DNA from: Formosa sp030427735
GTDB lineage: Bacteria; Bacteroidota; Bacteroidia; Flavobacteriales; Flavobacteriaceae
Direction: 5' to 3'
Assembly: GCF_051200825.1 (NCBI RefSeq)
Contig: NZ_CP195158.1
Span: 3,658,001 to 3,722,000, forward strand
DNA: 64,000 nt
The notes beneath the pieces were generated by a model, which did no database searches, was not told the origin of the DNA, and worked only from the letters and a program-made list of their open reading frames with translations. Positions 18,176 through 26,659 of the stretch are shown piece after piece; positions within the stretch are counted from its first letter, which is position 1, and each line of letters starts with the position of its first letter. Both the position numbers and the translations under genes were made by a program.

Positions 18176-18202
18176 CACTTTTTACCGTAATACAAATATA
18201 TT

Positions 18203-18218
18203 TTTAGACTAGTCTAAA
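18203..18218. promoter_or_regulatory. Palindromic operator, probable DtxR/MntR box
   Basis: TTTAGACTAGTCTAAA is a perfect 16-bp palindrome between the divergent regulator and TonB receptor genes. It lies 8 nt before the receptor's -7 box and about 27 nt beyond the regulator's -7 box, that is, over both -33 regions. Size and symmetry fit the DtxR/MntR class of operators, so metal-dependent repression of both directions is the likely effect. Confidence 0.7.
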
Positions 18219-18226
18219 TTTTATTT

Positions 18227-18234
18227 TATATTTG
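18227..18234 (+). promoter_or_regulatory. -7 box of the TonB receptor gene
   Basis: TATATTTG matches TAnnTTTG, 30 nt before the ATG at 18265 and directly next to the palindromic operator. Confidence 0.6.
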
Positions 18235-18264
18235 CACAACATTTAAAATTACCAAGGACTAAAA

Positions 18265-20514
18265 ATGAAATTCAGTTTAATACTCATCTTTCTGTTCAGC
18301 ATCAATTTAAGCGCCCAGAATTCTTTTACTATTTCAGGTAAAGTAACCACCGAAGGCCTACCTATGCCTTACGCAAATGTATATTTAAAAGGAACCGACA
18401 AAGGCGCAGTGACAGATGAAAACGGAAACTATATTATTAAAAATATACCCGAAGGCAATTATACAGTTGTAGCCTCTTTTACTGGTTTTAAAGCCCAAGC
18501 CAAGACAGTAACGGTAAACACAAACATCAACATAAATTTTAATCTTGAAGAAACTGAAACGTTAGATGAAGTCGTAATTTCAGGTACGTTAAAGCCGGTT
18601 AGCCGATTAGAAAGTCCGGTACCCGTAGAAGTTTATACGACTACTTTTTTGAAGCAAAACCCCACGCCTTCAATTTTTGAAGCCTTACAAAATGTTAATG
18701 GCGTACGCCCACAAATAAACTGTAATGTGTGTAATACGGGAGACATACACATTAACGGACTGGAAGGCCCTTACACTTTAGTGCTTATAGATGGAATGCC
18801 CATTGTTAGTGGACTCTCTACTGTTTACGGTCTTTCGGGAATTCCCAATGCTTTAATAGAACAGATTGAAATTGTAAAGGGACCCGCTTCCTCTTTATAC
18901 GGAAGTGAAGCCGTTGGCGGATTGATTAACATCATTACCAAATTGCCCGAAAACACCTCTAAATTTGCTGCCGACGGCTTTATAACGAGTTGGGGCGAAG
19001 CGAATATTGATTTAGGTTTTAAAGCGGCTCTTGGCAGTAAAACCGATGTATTAACTGGTGTCAACTATTTTAACTACAGCAATCCGATTGACAACAACCA
19101 CGACAATTTTACCGATGTCACCTTACAGGATCGCGTGTCTGTCTTTCAAAAATGGTCGTTTAAACGCGCTGAAAACCGACAATTTTCTGTTGCTGGCCGC
19201 TATTTTTACGAAGACCGTTGGGGTGGCGAAATGCAATGGACACCAGAATACCGTGGTGGCGACGACATCTATGGCGAAAGCATTTATACCTCACGTTTTG
19301 AAGTGATAGGAAATTACCAGTTGCCTTTTAAAGAAAAAGTAAACTTCCAATTCTCGTATTCCGATCACGATCAAAATTCGGTGTACGGAAACACACCATA
19401 TTTGGCTCAACAACGCATTGGTTTTGGACAATTCATTTGGGATAAATCGGTAAACAACCATGATTTATTATTCGGTACCGCAGTCAGATATAACTATTAC
19501 AACGACAATACCACAGCCACTGAAACAGCCGACGAAGTCGCCATTCCGTCCCTGTTTATTCAAGACGAAATCGCCTTAAACAGCAAACATCATGTATTGT
19601 TGGGCGCCCGTTACGACTACGACAAACGCCACGGTAACATTTTCACACCCAGACTTGCCTACCGTTTTAAACCCACCGAAGAAGACATCATCCGTATCAA
19701 TGCTGGAACCGGATTTCGGGTTGTTAATTTATTTACCGAAGAGCACGCTGCCCTAACCGGAGCCCGCGATGTGATTATAGAAGAAGAACTGAAACCCGAA
19801 GAGTCGTATAATGTCAACATCAACTATCTTAAAAAAATATACACCACAAATGGTATGATGTTTACGTTGGATGCCTCGGCATGGTACACCTATTTTACCA
19901 ATCAAATTGTGCCGGATTACGAAACCAATCTCAATCAAATTATTTACGATAATTTAGACGGACATGCCATTTCGCAAGGTGTTAGCCTAAATTTGGATGC
20001 CGTTTTTGCCCAAGGTATCAAAGCCAATATTGGTGCCACTTATCAAGATGTGAGTCAGCATGAAAACGGGGAGAAAAACAGACAATTGCTTACCGAACGT
20101 TTTTCGGGTAATTGGGGCGTCACCTATAAACATTACCCAACCAACCTCACGTTTGACTATACCGGAAGCATTTACGGGTCGATGTTATTGCCCACCTTGG
20201 GTGAACTTGATCCCAGAAGTGATGCATCGCCTATTTGGAGTCTTCAAAACATTCAAGTGACTTATGATGGTTTAAAAAACATGGAGTTTTACGGTGGCGT
20301 AAAAAACATTTTAAACTGGACCCCTGAAAAAAACGAACCTTTTTTAATTGCCAGAGCCGACGATCCTTTTGATGAACAGGTAGATTTTGATAACGACGGC
20401 AATGTGATTCCAACTCCAGACAATCCGTATGCGCTTACTTTCGATCCGTCTTATGTGTATGCGCCCAACCAAGGCAGACGCTTATTTTTTGGGGTACGCT
20501 TTAATATAAATTAA
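18265..20514 (+). CDS. TonB-dependent receptor under DtxR-type control
   Basis: The 749-residue protein has a signal peptide (ends INLSAQN), a carboxypeptidase-regulatory-like domain (ISGKVTTEGLPMPYANVYLKG in part), a plug with NCNVCNTGDIHINGLEGPYT and LYGSEAVGGLINIITK, and a C-terminal barrel ending in RRLFFGVRFNIN. The Cys pair CNVC in the plug is a mark of a Cir-like receptor group. Promoter and operator shared with a DtxR/MntR regulator point to manganese or iron (chelate) uptake. From roughly 19 kb onward the base composition looks somewhat richer in G+C than in neighbours, by eye only. Confidence 0.88.
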   Translation: MKFSLILIFLFSINLSAQNSFTISGKVTTEGLPMPYANVYLKGTDKGAVTDENGNYIIKNIPEGNYTVVASFTGFKAQAKTVTVNTNININFNLEETETLDEVVISGTLKPVSRLESPVPVEVYTTTFLKQNPTPSIFEALQNVNGVRPQINCNVCNTGDIHINGLEGPYTLVLIDGMPIVSGLSTVYGLSGIPNALIEQIEIVKGPASSLYGSEAVGGLINIITKLPENTSKFAADGFITSWGEANIDLGFKAALGSKTDVLTGVNYFNYSNPIDNNHDNFTDVTLQDRVSVFQKWSFKRAENRQFSVAGRYFYEDRWGGEMQWTPEYRGGDDIYGESIYTSRFEVIGNYQLPFKEKVNFQFSYSDHDQNSVYGNTPYLAQQRIGFGQFIWDKSVNNHDLLFGTAVRYNYYNDNTTATETADEVAIPSLFIQDEIALNSKHHVLLGARYDYDKRHGNIFTPRLAYRFKPTEEDIIRINAGTGFRVVNLFTEEHAALTGARDVIIEEELKPEESYNVNINYLKKIYTTNGMMFTLDASAWYTYFTNQIVPDYETNLNQIIYDNLDGHAISQGVSLNLDAVFAQGIKANIGATYQDVSQHENGEKNRQLLTERFSGNWGVTYKHYPTNLTFDYTGSIYGSMLLPTLGELDPRSDASPIWSLQNIQVTYDGLKNMEFYGGVKNILNWTPEKNEPFLIARADDPFDEQVDFDNDGNVIPTPDNPYALTFDPSYVYAPNQGRRLFFGVRFNIN

Positions 20515-20528
20515 AACAACCGCTTCAT

Positions 20529-21449
20529 TTACACCCCTAAATTAGGCAACACAAAAGATTTAGTATTGTTGTGCAATCTGATCCACAACCCTGGATTGGC
20601 GTTTAATTGCTGTTTAGCCTCCTCTAAATTGGAACTGATGGTTGTTTGAAGCACCTTGGCATAAGTATCTACTTTGGCTGGAGCTGTATCGGCATCCACC
20701 ACCGATTGCACCACTTTTTTAGCTTGTAATATGGCTGCAGGCCCAAGAGTTAAAATATATTTCGCGGCCCGACACTCTTGTTCGTCGCTCTCGCTTACCA
20801 TACTTCCGCCTGCTTTAAATTTATTGATATGATGTTCTAAAATACTATTGGAAATAGGTATGATGCCTGCCACGTGATGCCATTGTGCTCCCGAAAACGG
20901 CTTGATATACGCCAAATGTGAAGCTTGGTTGGCTTCTGGTCCATGACCAATAAAGAAGATATCGAGTCCGCCTAAATGTTCCAACTTGGTTAAATAGGCC
21001 GTAAGTGCCGATTCCAGATCGTCTGTATCGGTTTGCATGGGGGTAAAGCTTTTTATTTTCTTGAAAAAAGCGTCTCCTAAAATACGTTCGAAATCCCTAA
21101 CAAAACTGAAGCCATTAGCCATGTTCATTGGCGCTAATGCATCTTGGGTAAACACATTTAACCGACTTAACAATGCATCTTGCTCGCCAGTCTTAGCGAT
21201 TTCACCCAACAAACGATGTAATTCCTGAGCACCACGACCACCCAAAAGCGCGATGTTGATATCGCCTTCTTTTTCGGCTGCCGTTGCATATAATTCCTGT
21301 AACATGGCTTGCCCTACAACGGCTTCGGAAGGCAAAACGGTTGGCGTTACACCATGATCTACCACCTGAAACGCTGTAGCATCTAAATGAGACAACCACA
21401 CATTATTATTTTCTTCTTGTCTTGTAAATTCTAATTGTTGCTCAATCAT
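20529..21449 (-). CDS. NagB/6-phosphogluconolactonase-like sugar-phosphate protein
   Basis: A 306-residue cytoplasmic protein that resembles the glucosamine-6-phosphate deaminase/6-phosphogluconolactonase fold: an early NIALLGGRGAQELHRLLGEI segment, and a DIFFIGHGPEANQASHLAYIKPF segment where true NagB enzymes have GGxGxDGHIAFNEP. The middle and C-terminal order (KYILTLGPAAILQAKKVV) also fits. The active-site stretch is clearly altered, so activity on glucosamine-6-phosphate is doubtful and the assignment is to the fold rather than to the enzyme. Convergent with the TonB receptor gene, 14 nt apart. Confidence 0.5.
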   Translation of the reverse strand: MIEQQLEFTRQEENNNVWLSHLDATAFQVVDHGVTPTVLPSEAVVGQAMLQELYATAAEKEGDINIALLGGRGAQELHRLLGEIAKTGEQDALLSRLNVFTQDALAPMNMANGFSFVRDFERILGDAFFKKIKSFTPMQTDTDDLESALTAYLTKLEHLGGLDIFFIGHGPEANQASHLAYIKPFSGAQWHHVAGIIPISNSILEHHINKFKAGGSMVSESDEQECRAAKYILTLGPAAILQAKKVVQSVVDADTAPAKVDTYAKVLQTTISSNLEEAKQQLNANPGLWIRLHNNTKSFVLPNLGV

Positions 21450-21473
21450 ATCTTTATGTTGAATATTTTATGT

Positions 21474-22223
21474 TTAATTAAATCCGCGTTCCTTTTGAAG
21501 CTGATCGTAAGCCTCTTGTACTTGTCGGAACTTTTCTTCGGCACCCTTACGGTGCTCTTCACCTAAATGAATCACCTTATCTGGGTGATATTTTTTAGCC
21601 ATATGGCGATATGCCTTTTTAATTTCATCGTTTGTTGCCGACTTATCGATTTCTAAAATTTTATAAGCATTATCGCTACTGTTATAAAACATAGCTTTAA
21701 TACTTTCGAAATCTAAAGCGCGAATGCCTAAATAATTAGAAATGGTATAAATAATGTCGACTTCGGACTGACTTACATTCCCATCGGCTTTAGCGATTCC
21801 GAATAAAAAATGAAGCAATTGTAAGCGCGACGGATGATCCATCATTTGCTTAATTTGCAAACACACATCACGCACAGGAATATTATTTTGTTTACTAATA
21901 TTTTTGAACAATCTAAACGCATGATTAGCGCGTTCTTTACCATACATACCCACAAATTGCGATCGTACAAAGTCTAATTCGCTTTGGTTACTTTTACCAT
22001 CGGCCTTAATAACCACTGCCGATAGAATAAGCAGACTTACCTCGAAATCGCCCGATTGCGTTCTGGGTTGTTGGGTATTTCCATATGGGCCTTGGGTATT
22101 TACTTTTATACCACCGTTGGACAAGCCATCTACAACGCTACCTAATGCAAACCCTAAAATAGCGCCTATTGGCCCTCCAAACGACCATCCTAAAGTGGCG
22201 CCTAACCATTTTGATATACTCAT
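21474..22223 (-). CDS. TerB/DjlA-like protein with C-terminal J domain
   Basis: Start is placed at the ATG at 22223 (MSISKWLGATLGWSFGGP) because the six extra codons upstream add nothing family-like. The 249-residue product has a Gly-rich hydrophobic N-terminus (probably membrane-associated), a TerB-like acidic helical domain (ILSAVVIKADGKSNQSELDFV and FGIAKADGNVSQSEVDII) and a C-terminal J domain with HPD in YHPDKV. This is the domain order of DjlA-type co-chaperones, which stimulate DnaK. The gene ends 24 nt before the NagB-like gene begins on the same strand. Confidence 0.85.
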   Translation of the reverse strand: MSISKWLGATLGWSFGGPIGAILGFALGSVVDGLSNGGIKVNTQGPYGNTQQPRTQSGDFEVSLLILSAVVIKADGKSNQSELDFVRSQFVGMYGKERANHAFRLFKNISKQNNIPVRDVCLQIKQMMDHPSRLQLLHFLFGIAKADGNVSQSEVDIIYTISNYLGIRALDFESIKAMFYNSSDNAYKILEIDKSATNDEIKKAYRHMAKKYHPDKVIHLGEEHRKGAEEKFRQVQEAYDQLQKERGFN

Positions 22224-22294
22224 AATAATTAATTTACGCACAAATATACTACATGCAATACTTTTACAGTTGTTAGTAGTAACTTAAAATAATT

Positions 22295-22450
22295 TTCTGC
22301 GTTAGGGATAGCAGCGGCATCCTTTTTGCTTTTACAATACATTTACATAACACCTGCTTAGCTTACCATGTGGAAGTAACTAGTTAAAAATCCTGAAAGC
22401 AAAAAGATACAGCGTATAGCCCGCCCTTGCCGTGCAAGGAAACGCCACAA
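22295..22450 (+). ncRNA. Candidate structured RNA element in a 332-nt gap
   Basis: Between the J-domain gene and the bacilliredoxin gene lies an imperfect long hairpin: outer pair GCGTT (22299-22303) with AACGC (22441-22445), GGG with CCC inside it, then an internal loop of two AGCG-containing strands, then an 11-bp stem CTTTTTGCTTT (22322-22332) with AAAGCAAAAAG (22396-22406). A side hairpin CCTTGC-CGT-GCAAGG spans 22425-22439. Elements with this TTAGGGAT..CGGCATCC text are, from memory, widespread in flavobacterial intergenic DNA, but I cannot name a family. Strand is a guess. Confidence 0.45.
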
Positions 22451-22514
22451 TATACTTATACAAAAACATCTTTAGCATTACTGCTTTTGGTGTGCATAAG
22501 CGCTTAATTTTATG

Positions 22515-22522
22515 TATCTTTG
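22515..22522 (+). promoter_or_regulatory. -7 box of the bacilliredoxin gene
   Basis: TATCTTTG matches TAnnTTTG, 33 nt before the ATG at 22556. Confidence 0.55.
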
Positions 22523-22555
22523 CAACTTATTGTTAAACATAAAAGAAATTAAAAT

Positions 22556-22966
22556 ATGTATCCAGCAGAATTAGTAAAACCTATGCGCGAGCATTTAACG
22601 CAAGTTGGTTTTGAAGAATTGCAAACTGCCGAAGCTGTAGATGCTGCCATAGCAAAAGAAGGCACAACTTTAGTAGTTGTAAATTCGGTTTGTGGCTGTG
22701 CTGCGGCAAATGCTAGACCAGGAGCCATTACAAGTATACAAAACGAAAAACACCCAGACCATTTAGTAACTGTGTTTGCGGGTGTAGACAAAGAAGCTGT
22801 AGACAAAGCTAGAGGGTATATGATCCCTTTCCCGCCAAGTTCGCCAAGTATTGCTTTATTTAAAGATGGTGAATTGGTACACATGTTAGAGCGCCACCAT
22901 ATTGAAGGTCGCCCAGCAGAGATGATTGCCGACAACCTTAAAGATGCTTATAACCAATTTTGTTAA
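22556..22966 (+). CDS. Bacilliredoxin, BrxA/BrxB family
   Basis: The 136-residue thioredoxin-fold protein carries the atypical CGC active site at C46-C48 (NSVCGCAAANARPGA), the signature of the YphP/YqiW (BrxA/BrxB) family. In bacillithiol-using bacteria these proteins remove bacillithiol from oxidised protein cysteines; Flavobacteriia also carry the family, so a de-thiolation role in the cytoplasm is likely. Own promoter and own terminator make it monocistronic. Confidence 0.9.
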   Translation: MYPAELVKPMREHLTQVGFEELQTAEAVDAAIAKEGTTLVVVNSVCGCAAANARPGAITSIQNEKHPDHLVTVFAGVDKEAVDKARGYMIPFPPSSPSIALFKDGELVHMLERHHIEGRPAEMIADNLKDAYNQFC

Positions 22967-22986
22967 AAGCTTTTTTAAAATAATAC

Positions 22987-23013
22987 AAACCACGCTTTTT
23001 GCGTGGTTTTTTT
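22987..23013 (+). terminator. Terminator of the bacilliredoxin gene
   Basis: AAACCACGC and GCGTGGTTT form a perfect 9-bp stem with a TTTTT loop and a following T-run, 20 nt after the stop codon. Confidence 0.9.
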
Positions 23014-23058
23014 ATGTGTAATTTTACAGCTAAATTAAATTAGAACTAATTACCATTA

Positions 23059-23796
23059 ATGAAACTATTAGCGTATCCGTTAACCATTTTATATTTAATT
23101 GCTTTTGGGTTAACCTTACTCGTTTTCCATCCTATACTCTGGATTAGCCATCGTGTTTTTGGCTACACTGCCTTACAAAACAGTGTAAATGTCCTTCAGT
23201 TTTGTTTACTGCGTTGTTTAAATATTTTAGGCACAAGATTCACTTATAACAATCCGTATCCGTTACCTAAAAACACGCCAATAATTATAGTATCTAACCA
23301 CCAAAGCATGTACGACATATCGCCAATAATATGGTTTATGCGCGAGGTACATCCAAAATTTATTAGTAAATTAGAGTTAGGTAAAGGCATACCCAGTGTA
23401 TCGTACAATTTACGTCATGGTGGTTCTGCCTTAATAGATCGCAAAAATGCCAGACAGTCTATAAAAGCCATAAATGATTTTTCGACTTTTATAAACGAAA
23501 AGAAATATGCTGCCGTAATTTTCCCAGAAGGCACACGCAGTAAAACTGGGGAGCCCAAACCGTTTCAACGCCGTGGTTTACAAACCTTAATAAAAAATTT
23601 ACCCGATGCCTACATAATACCATTAACCATTAACAACTCCTGGAAAACATTGCGTTATGGTAAATTCCCAATGGGATTGGGTGCACATATTACATTAACG
23701 GCACATAAACCCATAAATTTGGCTACCTTTACAGCAACAACAGACGAGTTAATCGATCAAGTAGAACAGACCGTAAAACAAAGTATAAACTCTTAA
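23059..23796 (+). CDS. plsC: 1-acyl-sn-glycerol-3-phosphate acyltransferase (PlsC type)
   Basis: A 245-residue acyltransferase with an N-terminal membrane helix, the catalytic HX4D motif (H81, D86 in NHQSMYDIS) and the phosphate-binding block FPEGTRS near residue 155. These define the LPLAT family; the reaction is acylation of lysophosphatidic acid to phosphatidic acid at the inner membrane. Eleven nucleotides separate it from an acyl-ACP desaturase gene, so the two likely form a lipid operon. Confidence 0.88.
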   Translation: MKLLAYPLTILYLIAFGLTLLVFHPILWISHRVFGYTALQNSVNVLQFCLLRCLNILGTRFTYNNPYPLPKNTPIIIVSNHQSMYDISPIIWFMREVHPKFISKLELGKGIPSVSYNLRHGGSALIDRKNARQSIKAINDFSTFINEKKYAAVIFPEGTRSKTGEPKPFQRRGLQTLIKNLPDAYIIPLTINNSWKTLRYGKFPMGLGAHITLTAHKPINLATFTATTDELIDQVEQTVKQSINS

Positions 23797-23807
23797 AATA
23801 TAACGTT

Positions 23808-24794
23808 ATGTCATTAAAAAATGTGAGGTTAGAAGTCATGCAGTTTTTGGAAAAAGACGTAGACGCATTAATAGAAAAATATTTAATTCCGATAGAAAAA
23901 ATTTGGCAACCAACAGATTTTTTACCAGATTCTGAAGGCGATACTTTTTTTGAAGAAGTAAAAGAAATTAGAGAATTAGCCAAAGAGCTCCCTTACGATT
24001 TTTGGGTAGTTCTTGTAGGCGATATGATTACCGAAGAAGCCCTACCAACTTACGAATCTTGGTTAATGGATGTTGAAGGTGTTGGCCAGGTAGAACGCAA
24101 CGGATGGTCTAAGTGGGTGCGCCACTGGACTGCCGAAGAAAACAGACACGGCGACGTACTTAACAAGTATTTATACCTTTCTGGCCGTGTAAATATGCGC
24201 GAGATAGAAAAAACCACCCAATATTTAATTTCCGATGGTTTTGATATCGGTACCGATCGTGACCCATACAAAAACTTTGTATACACCAGTTTCCAAGAGT
24301 TGGCCACCTACATTTCGCACAATCGTGTAGCCAAGTTAGCCAAAGACAGAGGCAATAAACAATTGAGTAAAATGTGTCGTATTATTTCGGGCGACGAAAT
24401 GAGACACCACAATGCCTATAGCGAATTTGTAGAGCGTATTTTTAAAGTAGACCCAAGCCAAATGATGATGGCGTTTCATTACATGATGAAACAAAAAATT
24501 ACGATGCCGGCTCACTTTTTAAGAGAATCTGGCGACAAAATTAGCACGGCTTTCGAAGAGTTTTCGAACACTGCACAGCGTATTGGTGTGTACACATCTG
24601 TTGATTATGTGCAAATTTTAGAAAAGCTTATTGATCGTTGGGAAATTGAAAAAATTACAGGATTAACAGATGAAGCAGAAAAAGCCAGAGATTATTTGGT
24701 TAAGCTTCCCGCAAGAATGATGCGATTAGCAGAACGTATGAAAATTCCTGAAAACTCATATCAATTTAAGTGGGTTGAGCCCGCAAAACTTTAA
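23808..24794 (+). CDS. Acyl-ACP desaturase (di-iron)
   Basis: The 328-residue soluble protein has the two di-iron motifs of the plant-type stearoyl-ACP desaturase family: EENRHG near residue 110 and DEMRHH near residue 200. It introduces a double bond (usually delta-9) in acyl-ACP and so makes unsaturated fatty acids aerobically. It follows plsC by 11 nt. A palindromic repeat copy with a terminator-like stem lies directly after the stop. Confidence 0.9.
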   Translation: MSLKNVRLEVMQFLEKDVDALIEKYLIPIEKIWQPTDFLPDSEGDTFFEEVKEIRELAKELPYDFWVVLVGDMITEEALPTYESWLMDVEGVGQVERNGWSKWVRHWTAEENRHGDVLNKYLYLSGRVNMREIEKTTQYLISDGFDIGTDRDPYKNFVYTSFQELATYISHNRVAKLAKDRGNKQLSKMCRIISGDEMRHHNAYSEFVERIFKVDPSQMMMAFHYMMKQKITMPAHFLRESGDKISTAFEEFSNTAQRIGVYTSVDYVQILEKLIDRWEIEKITGLTDEAEKARDYLVKLPARMMRLAERMKIPENSYQFKWVEPAKL

Positions 24795-24812
24795 GCATTA
24801 CTTAGATAAACT

Positions 24813-24942
24813 GAGGTCTGAAAAGTTAAAAAGTATCGTCATTCTGTGCTCGACACAGAATCTCTCTACACTGAAAATTGGTGGTTAGAGCATCTGAAAT
24901 AAATTCAGATTGACGAAAAATTAACTTTTCAGACCTTTTTTT
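24813..24942. repeat. Interspersed palindromic repeat, copy 2
   Basis: Outer arms GGTCTGAAAAGTTAA (24815-24829) and TTAACTTTTCAGACC (24921-24935) are a perfect 15-bp inverted repeat followed by TTTTTTT. Inside are the hairpins ATTCTGTG/CACAGAAT and ATCTGAA/TTCAGAT with the flanking CGTC and GACG shared by all copies. The arm sequence differs from that in copies 1, 3 and 4, yet the pairing is kept, which argues for selection on structure or for target-end capture. It can terminate the desaturase transcript. Confidence 0.85.
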
Positions 24943-24952
24943 CATGACAATT

Positions 24953-25606
24953 ATGAGCGATACTACTATTATACCACAAACCATAGATTTTGTTAAACAC
25001 ACGCTACAACATGCCGAAGGCGGGCACGATTGGTTTCATATAGAACGGGTTTACAACAATGCTAAACTAATTGCAAAAACCGAAAACGTAAACCTATTGG
25101 TTGTAGAATTAGCTGCTCTTTTACACGATATTGCCGATAGTAAGTTTTATGATGGCGACGAAACCATTGGCCCAAAAATGGCTTCAGAGTTTTTAAACAG
25201 TATTCATGTTGACAATACTACAATTAACCATGTAGTTGCGATTATTGAAAACATTTCGTTTAAAGGCGGGCACACTAAAAGCTCTTTTTCTTCAATAGAA
25301 CTAGATGTTGTTCAAGATGCCGATCGATTAGACGCCATTGGCGCCATTGGTATTGCCAGATGTTTTAATTATGGAGGCTTTAAAAACAGAGCCATTTACG
25401 ACCCGAACATCGCACCAAATCTAAACATGACGAAAGAAGCTTATAAGGCATCTACTGCGCCTTCCATAAATCATTTTTATGAAAAGCTTTTACTTTTAAA
25501 AGATAAAATGAACACTCTAACCGGTAAGACCATAGCAGCACAACGCCACGAATTTATGGAGTTGTATCTAAAACAATTTTACGCCGAATGGAACGGCGAA
25601 CGCTAA
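24953..25606 (+). CDS. HD-domain phosphohydrolase
   Basis: The ATG at 24953 (MSDTTIIPQTIDFVKHTLQ) is preferred; an in-frame ATG at 24944 adds three residues and abuts the repeat. The 217-residue protein has the HD-domain metal ligands: GGHDWFHIERV, LLHDIADSKF and late DADRLDAIGAIGIAR. It belongs to the YpgQ/YedJ-like group of predicted metal-dependent nucleotide phosphohydrolases. Its promoter is unclear, because repeat copy 2 fills the space immediately upstream. It ends one base before the convergent AraC gene. Confidence 0.85.
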   Translation: MSDTTIIPQTIDFVKHTLQHAEGGHDWFHIERVYNNAKLIAKTENVNLLVVELAALLHDIADSKFYDGDETIGPKMASEFLNSIHVDNTTINHVVAIIENISFKGGHTKSSFSSIELDVVQDADRLDAIGAIGIARCFNYGGFKNRAIYDPNIAPNLNMTKEAYKASTAPSINHFYEKLLLLKDKMNTLTGKTIAAQRHEFMELYLKQFYAEWNGER

Positions 25607-26476
25607 TTATTGAATAATACGCGTCATTTCACTTCGATATTTAGAAGCAGTGGTTCCGGTAATCTCGTTAAAAAATTTATTGAAATGCGAGAAATTATTA
25701 AAGCCGCATTCAAAACAAATATCGGTTATACTCATTTTACTTTCTTGAAGCAATTTAGTAGCATGCACTACGCGGTATTCGTTAACTAACTTGGTAAATG
25801 TTTTTCCTGTTGCTTTTTTAAAGAATCTACAAAACGCCGGCACCGTCATGTTTACTTTACCAGCCATGTCTTCTAAACTAATGTGCTCCTGAAAGTTATT
25901 ATTTATGTACTTAAAAATAACATCTATTTTAGCACTGTCTTGAGGTTCGGTTTCGAAAGCCACACCATCTACATTTAATAAGGTATAATGTTCGCTAAGC
26001 GCTAAATCGTTTAAAATTTCCAAAAATTTTAAAACCCTATTAAAACCCTGAAGGTCGTTTAAAGATTCTATTTTAGGGCCAACCAAAAATTTAGTTTCAG
26101 GTTTGTAAAGAATTCCTTTTTTAGCGCGCTCAAACAGTAAAGCGATGCGTTCCATCTCTGGAAGTTTAAAAAACGAATCTCCCAAGAAATCTGGTAAAAA
26201 CTGTATAATGGTTTCCGAACCGCTAGCTGTTAAACGATCTGTAAATCCGTTATGCGGCAAATTAGATCCAATAAGGATAAGCTGACTATTATTAAAATAA
26301 GACAAATGGTTACCAATATGGCGTTTACCTTGTCCTTTATTTACATAAACCAATTCTAATTCTGGATGAAAATGCCAAAACGCACGGCTTTTGTGCGCTT
26401 CTTGCGTATGGTGCCTAACCACTAAGGAACTTCCAAAGCTGGGCGTTACTTTTTCGTATGTAGGTTTTATTTTCAT
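25607..26476 (-). CDS. AraC-family transcriptional regulator
   Basis: Start is placed at the ATG at 26476 (MKIKPTYEKVTPSFGSS); 13 further codons are open upstream. The 289-residue protein has a cupin-like N-terminal sensor (FWHFHPELELVYVNKGQGKRHIG in parts) and a C-terminal pair of helix-turn-helix motifs ending ITDICFECGFNNFSHFNKFFNEITG. This is the usual layout of cupin-AraC activators of sugar or aromatic use. It is transcribed away from the tandem array of secreted paralogues that begins 85 nt behind its start; it could be their regulator. Confidence 0.85.
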   Translation of the reverse strand: MKIKPTYEKVTPSFGSSLVVRHHTQEAHKSRAFWHFHPELELVYVNKGQGKRHIGNHLSYFNNSQLILIGSNLPHNGFTDRLTASGSETIIQFLPDFLGDSFFKLPEMERIALLFERAKKGILYKPETKFLVGPKIESLNDLQGFNRVLKFLEILNDLALSEHYTLLNVDGVAFETEPQDSAKIDVIFKYINNNFQEHISLEDMAGKVNMTVPAFCRFFKKATGKTFTKLVNEYRVVHATKLLQESKMSITDICFECGFNNFSHFNKFFNEITGTTASKYRSEMTRIIQ

Positions 26477-26560
26477 AGGGTACAGGTTTTTACACAAAAA
26501 TACAAAATGCTGCAAAGGTATAACATGTTCTTAATTATCTATAATATATGCTAAATTATC

Positions 26561-26653
26561 TTTACAAAAGCTTAACGTAAATTTCACAGTTAATATTCCA
26601 CACAAAATAGGCAATATTGATGTTTTACAGCTTAAAATACCACCCTATATTTG
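26561..26653 (+). promoter_or_regulatory. Conserved promoter cassette, unit A
   Basis: This stretch is the first of four related promoter regions. Shared parts are TTACAAAAGCTTAAC at its start, the core CAATATTGATGTTTT (26613-26627) and the -7 box TATATTTG (26646-26653) 18 nt further on. Units C and D keep all three parts; unit B keeps the core and -7 box. Unit A is the only one that is not followed by a reading frame. Confidence 0.65.
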
Positions 26654-26659
26654 TCATGT

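Noticed and set aside
18151..18195. Longer start for the DtxR-type regulator
   Set aside because: Would begin upstream of its own -7 box at 18168-18175.
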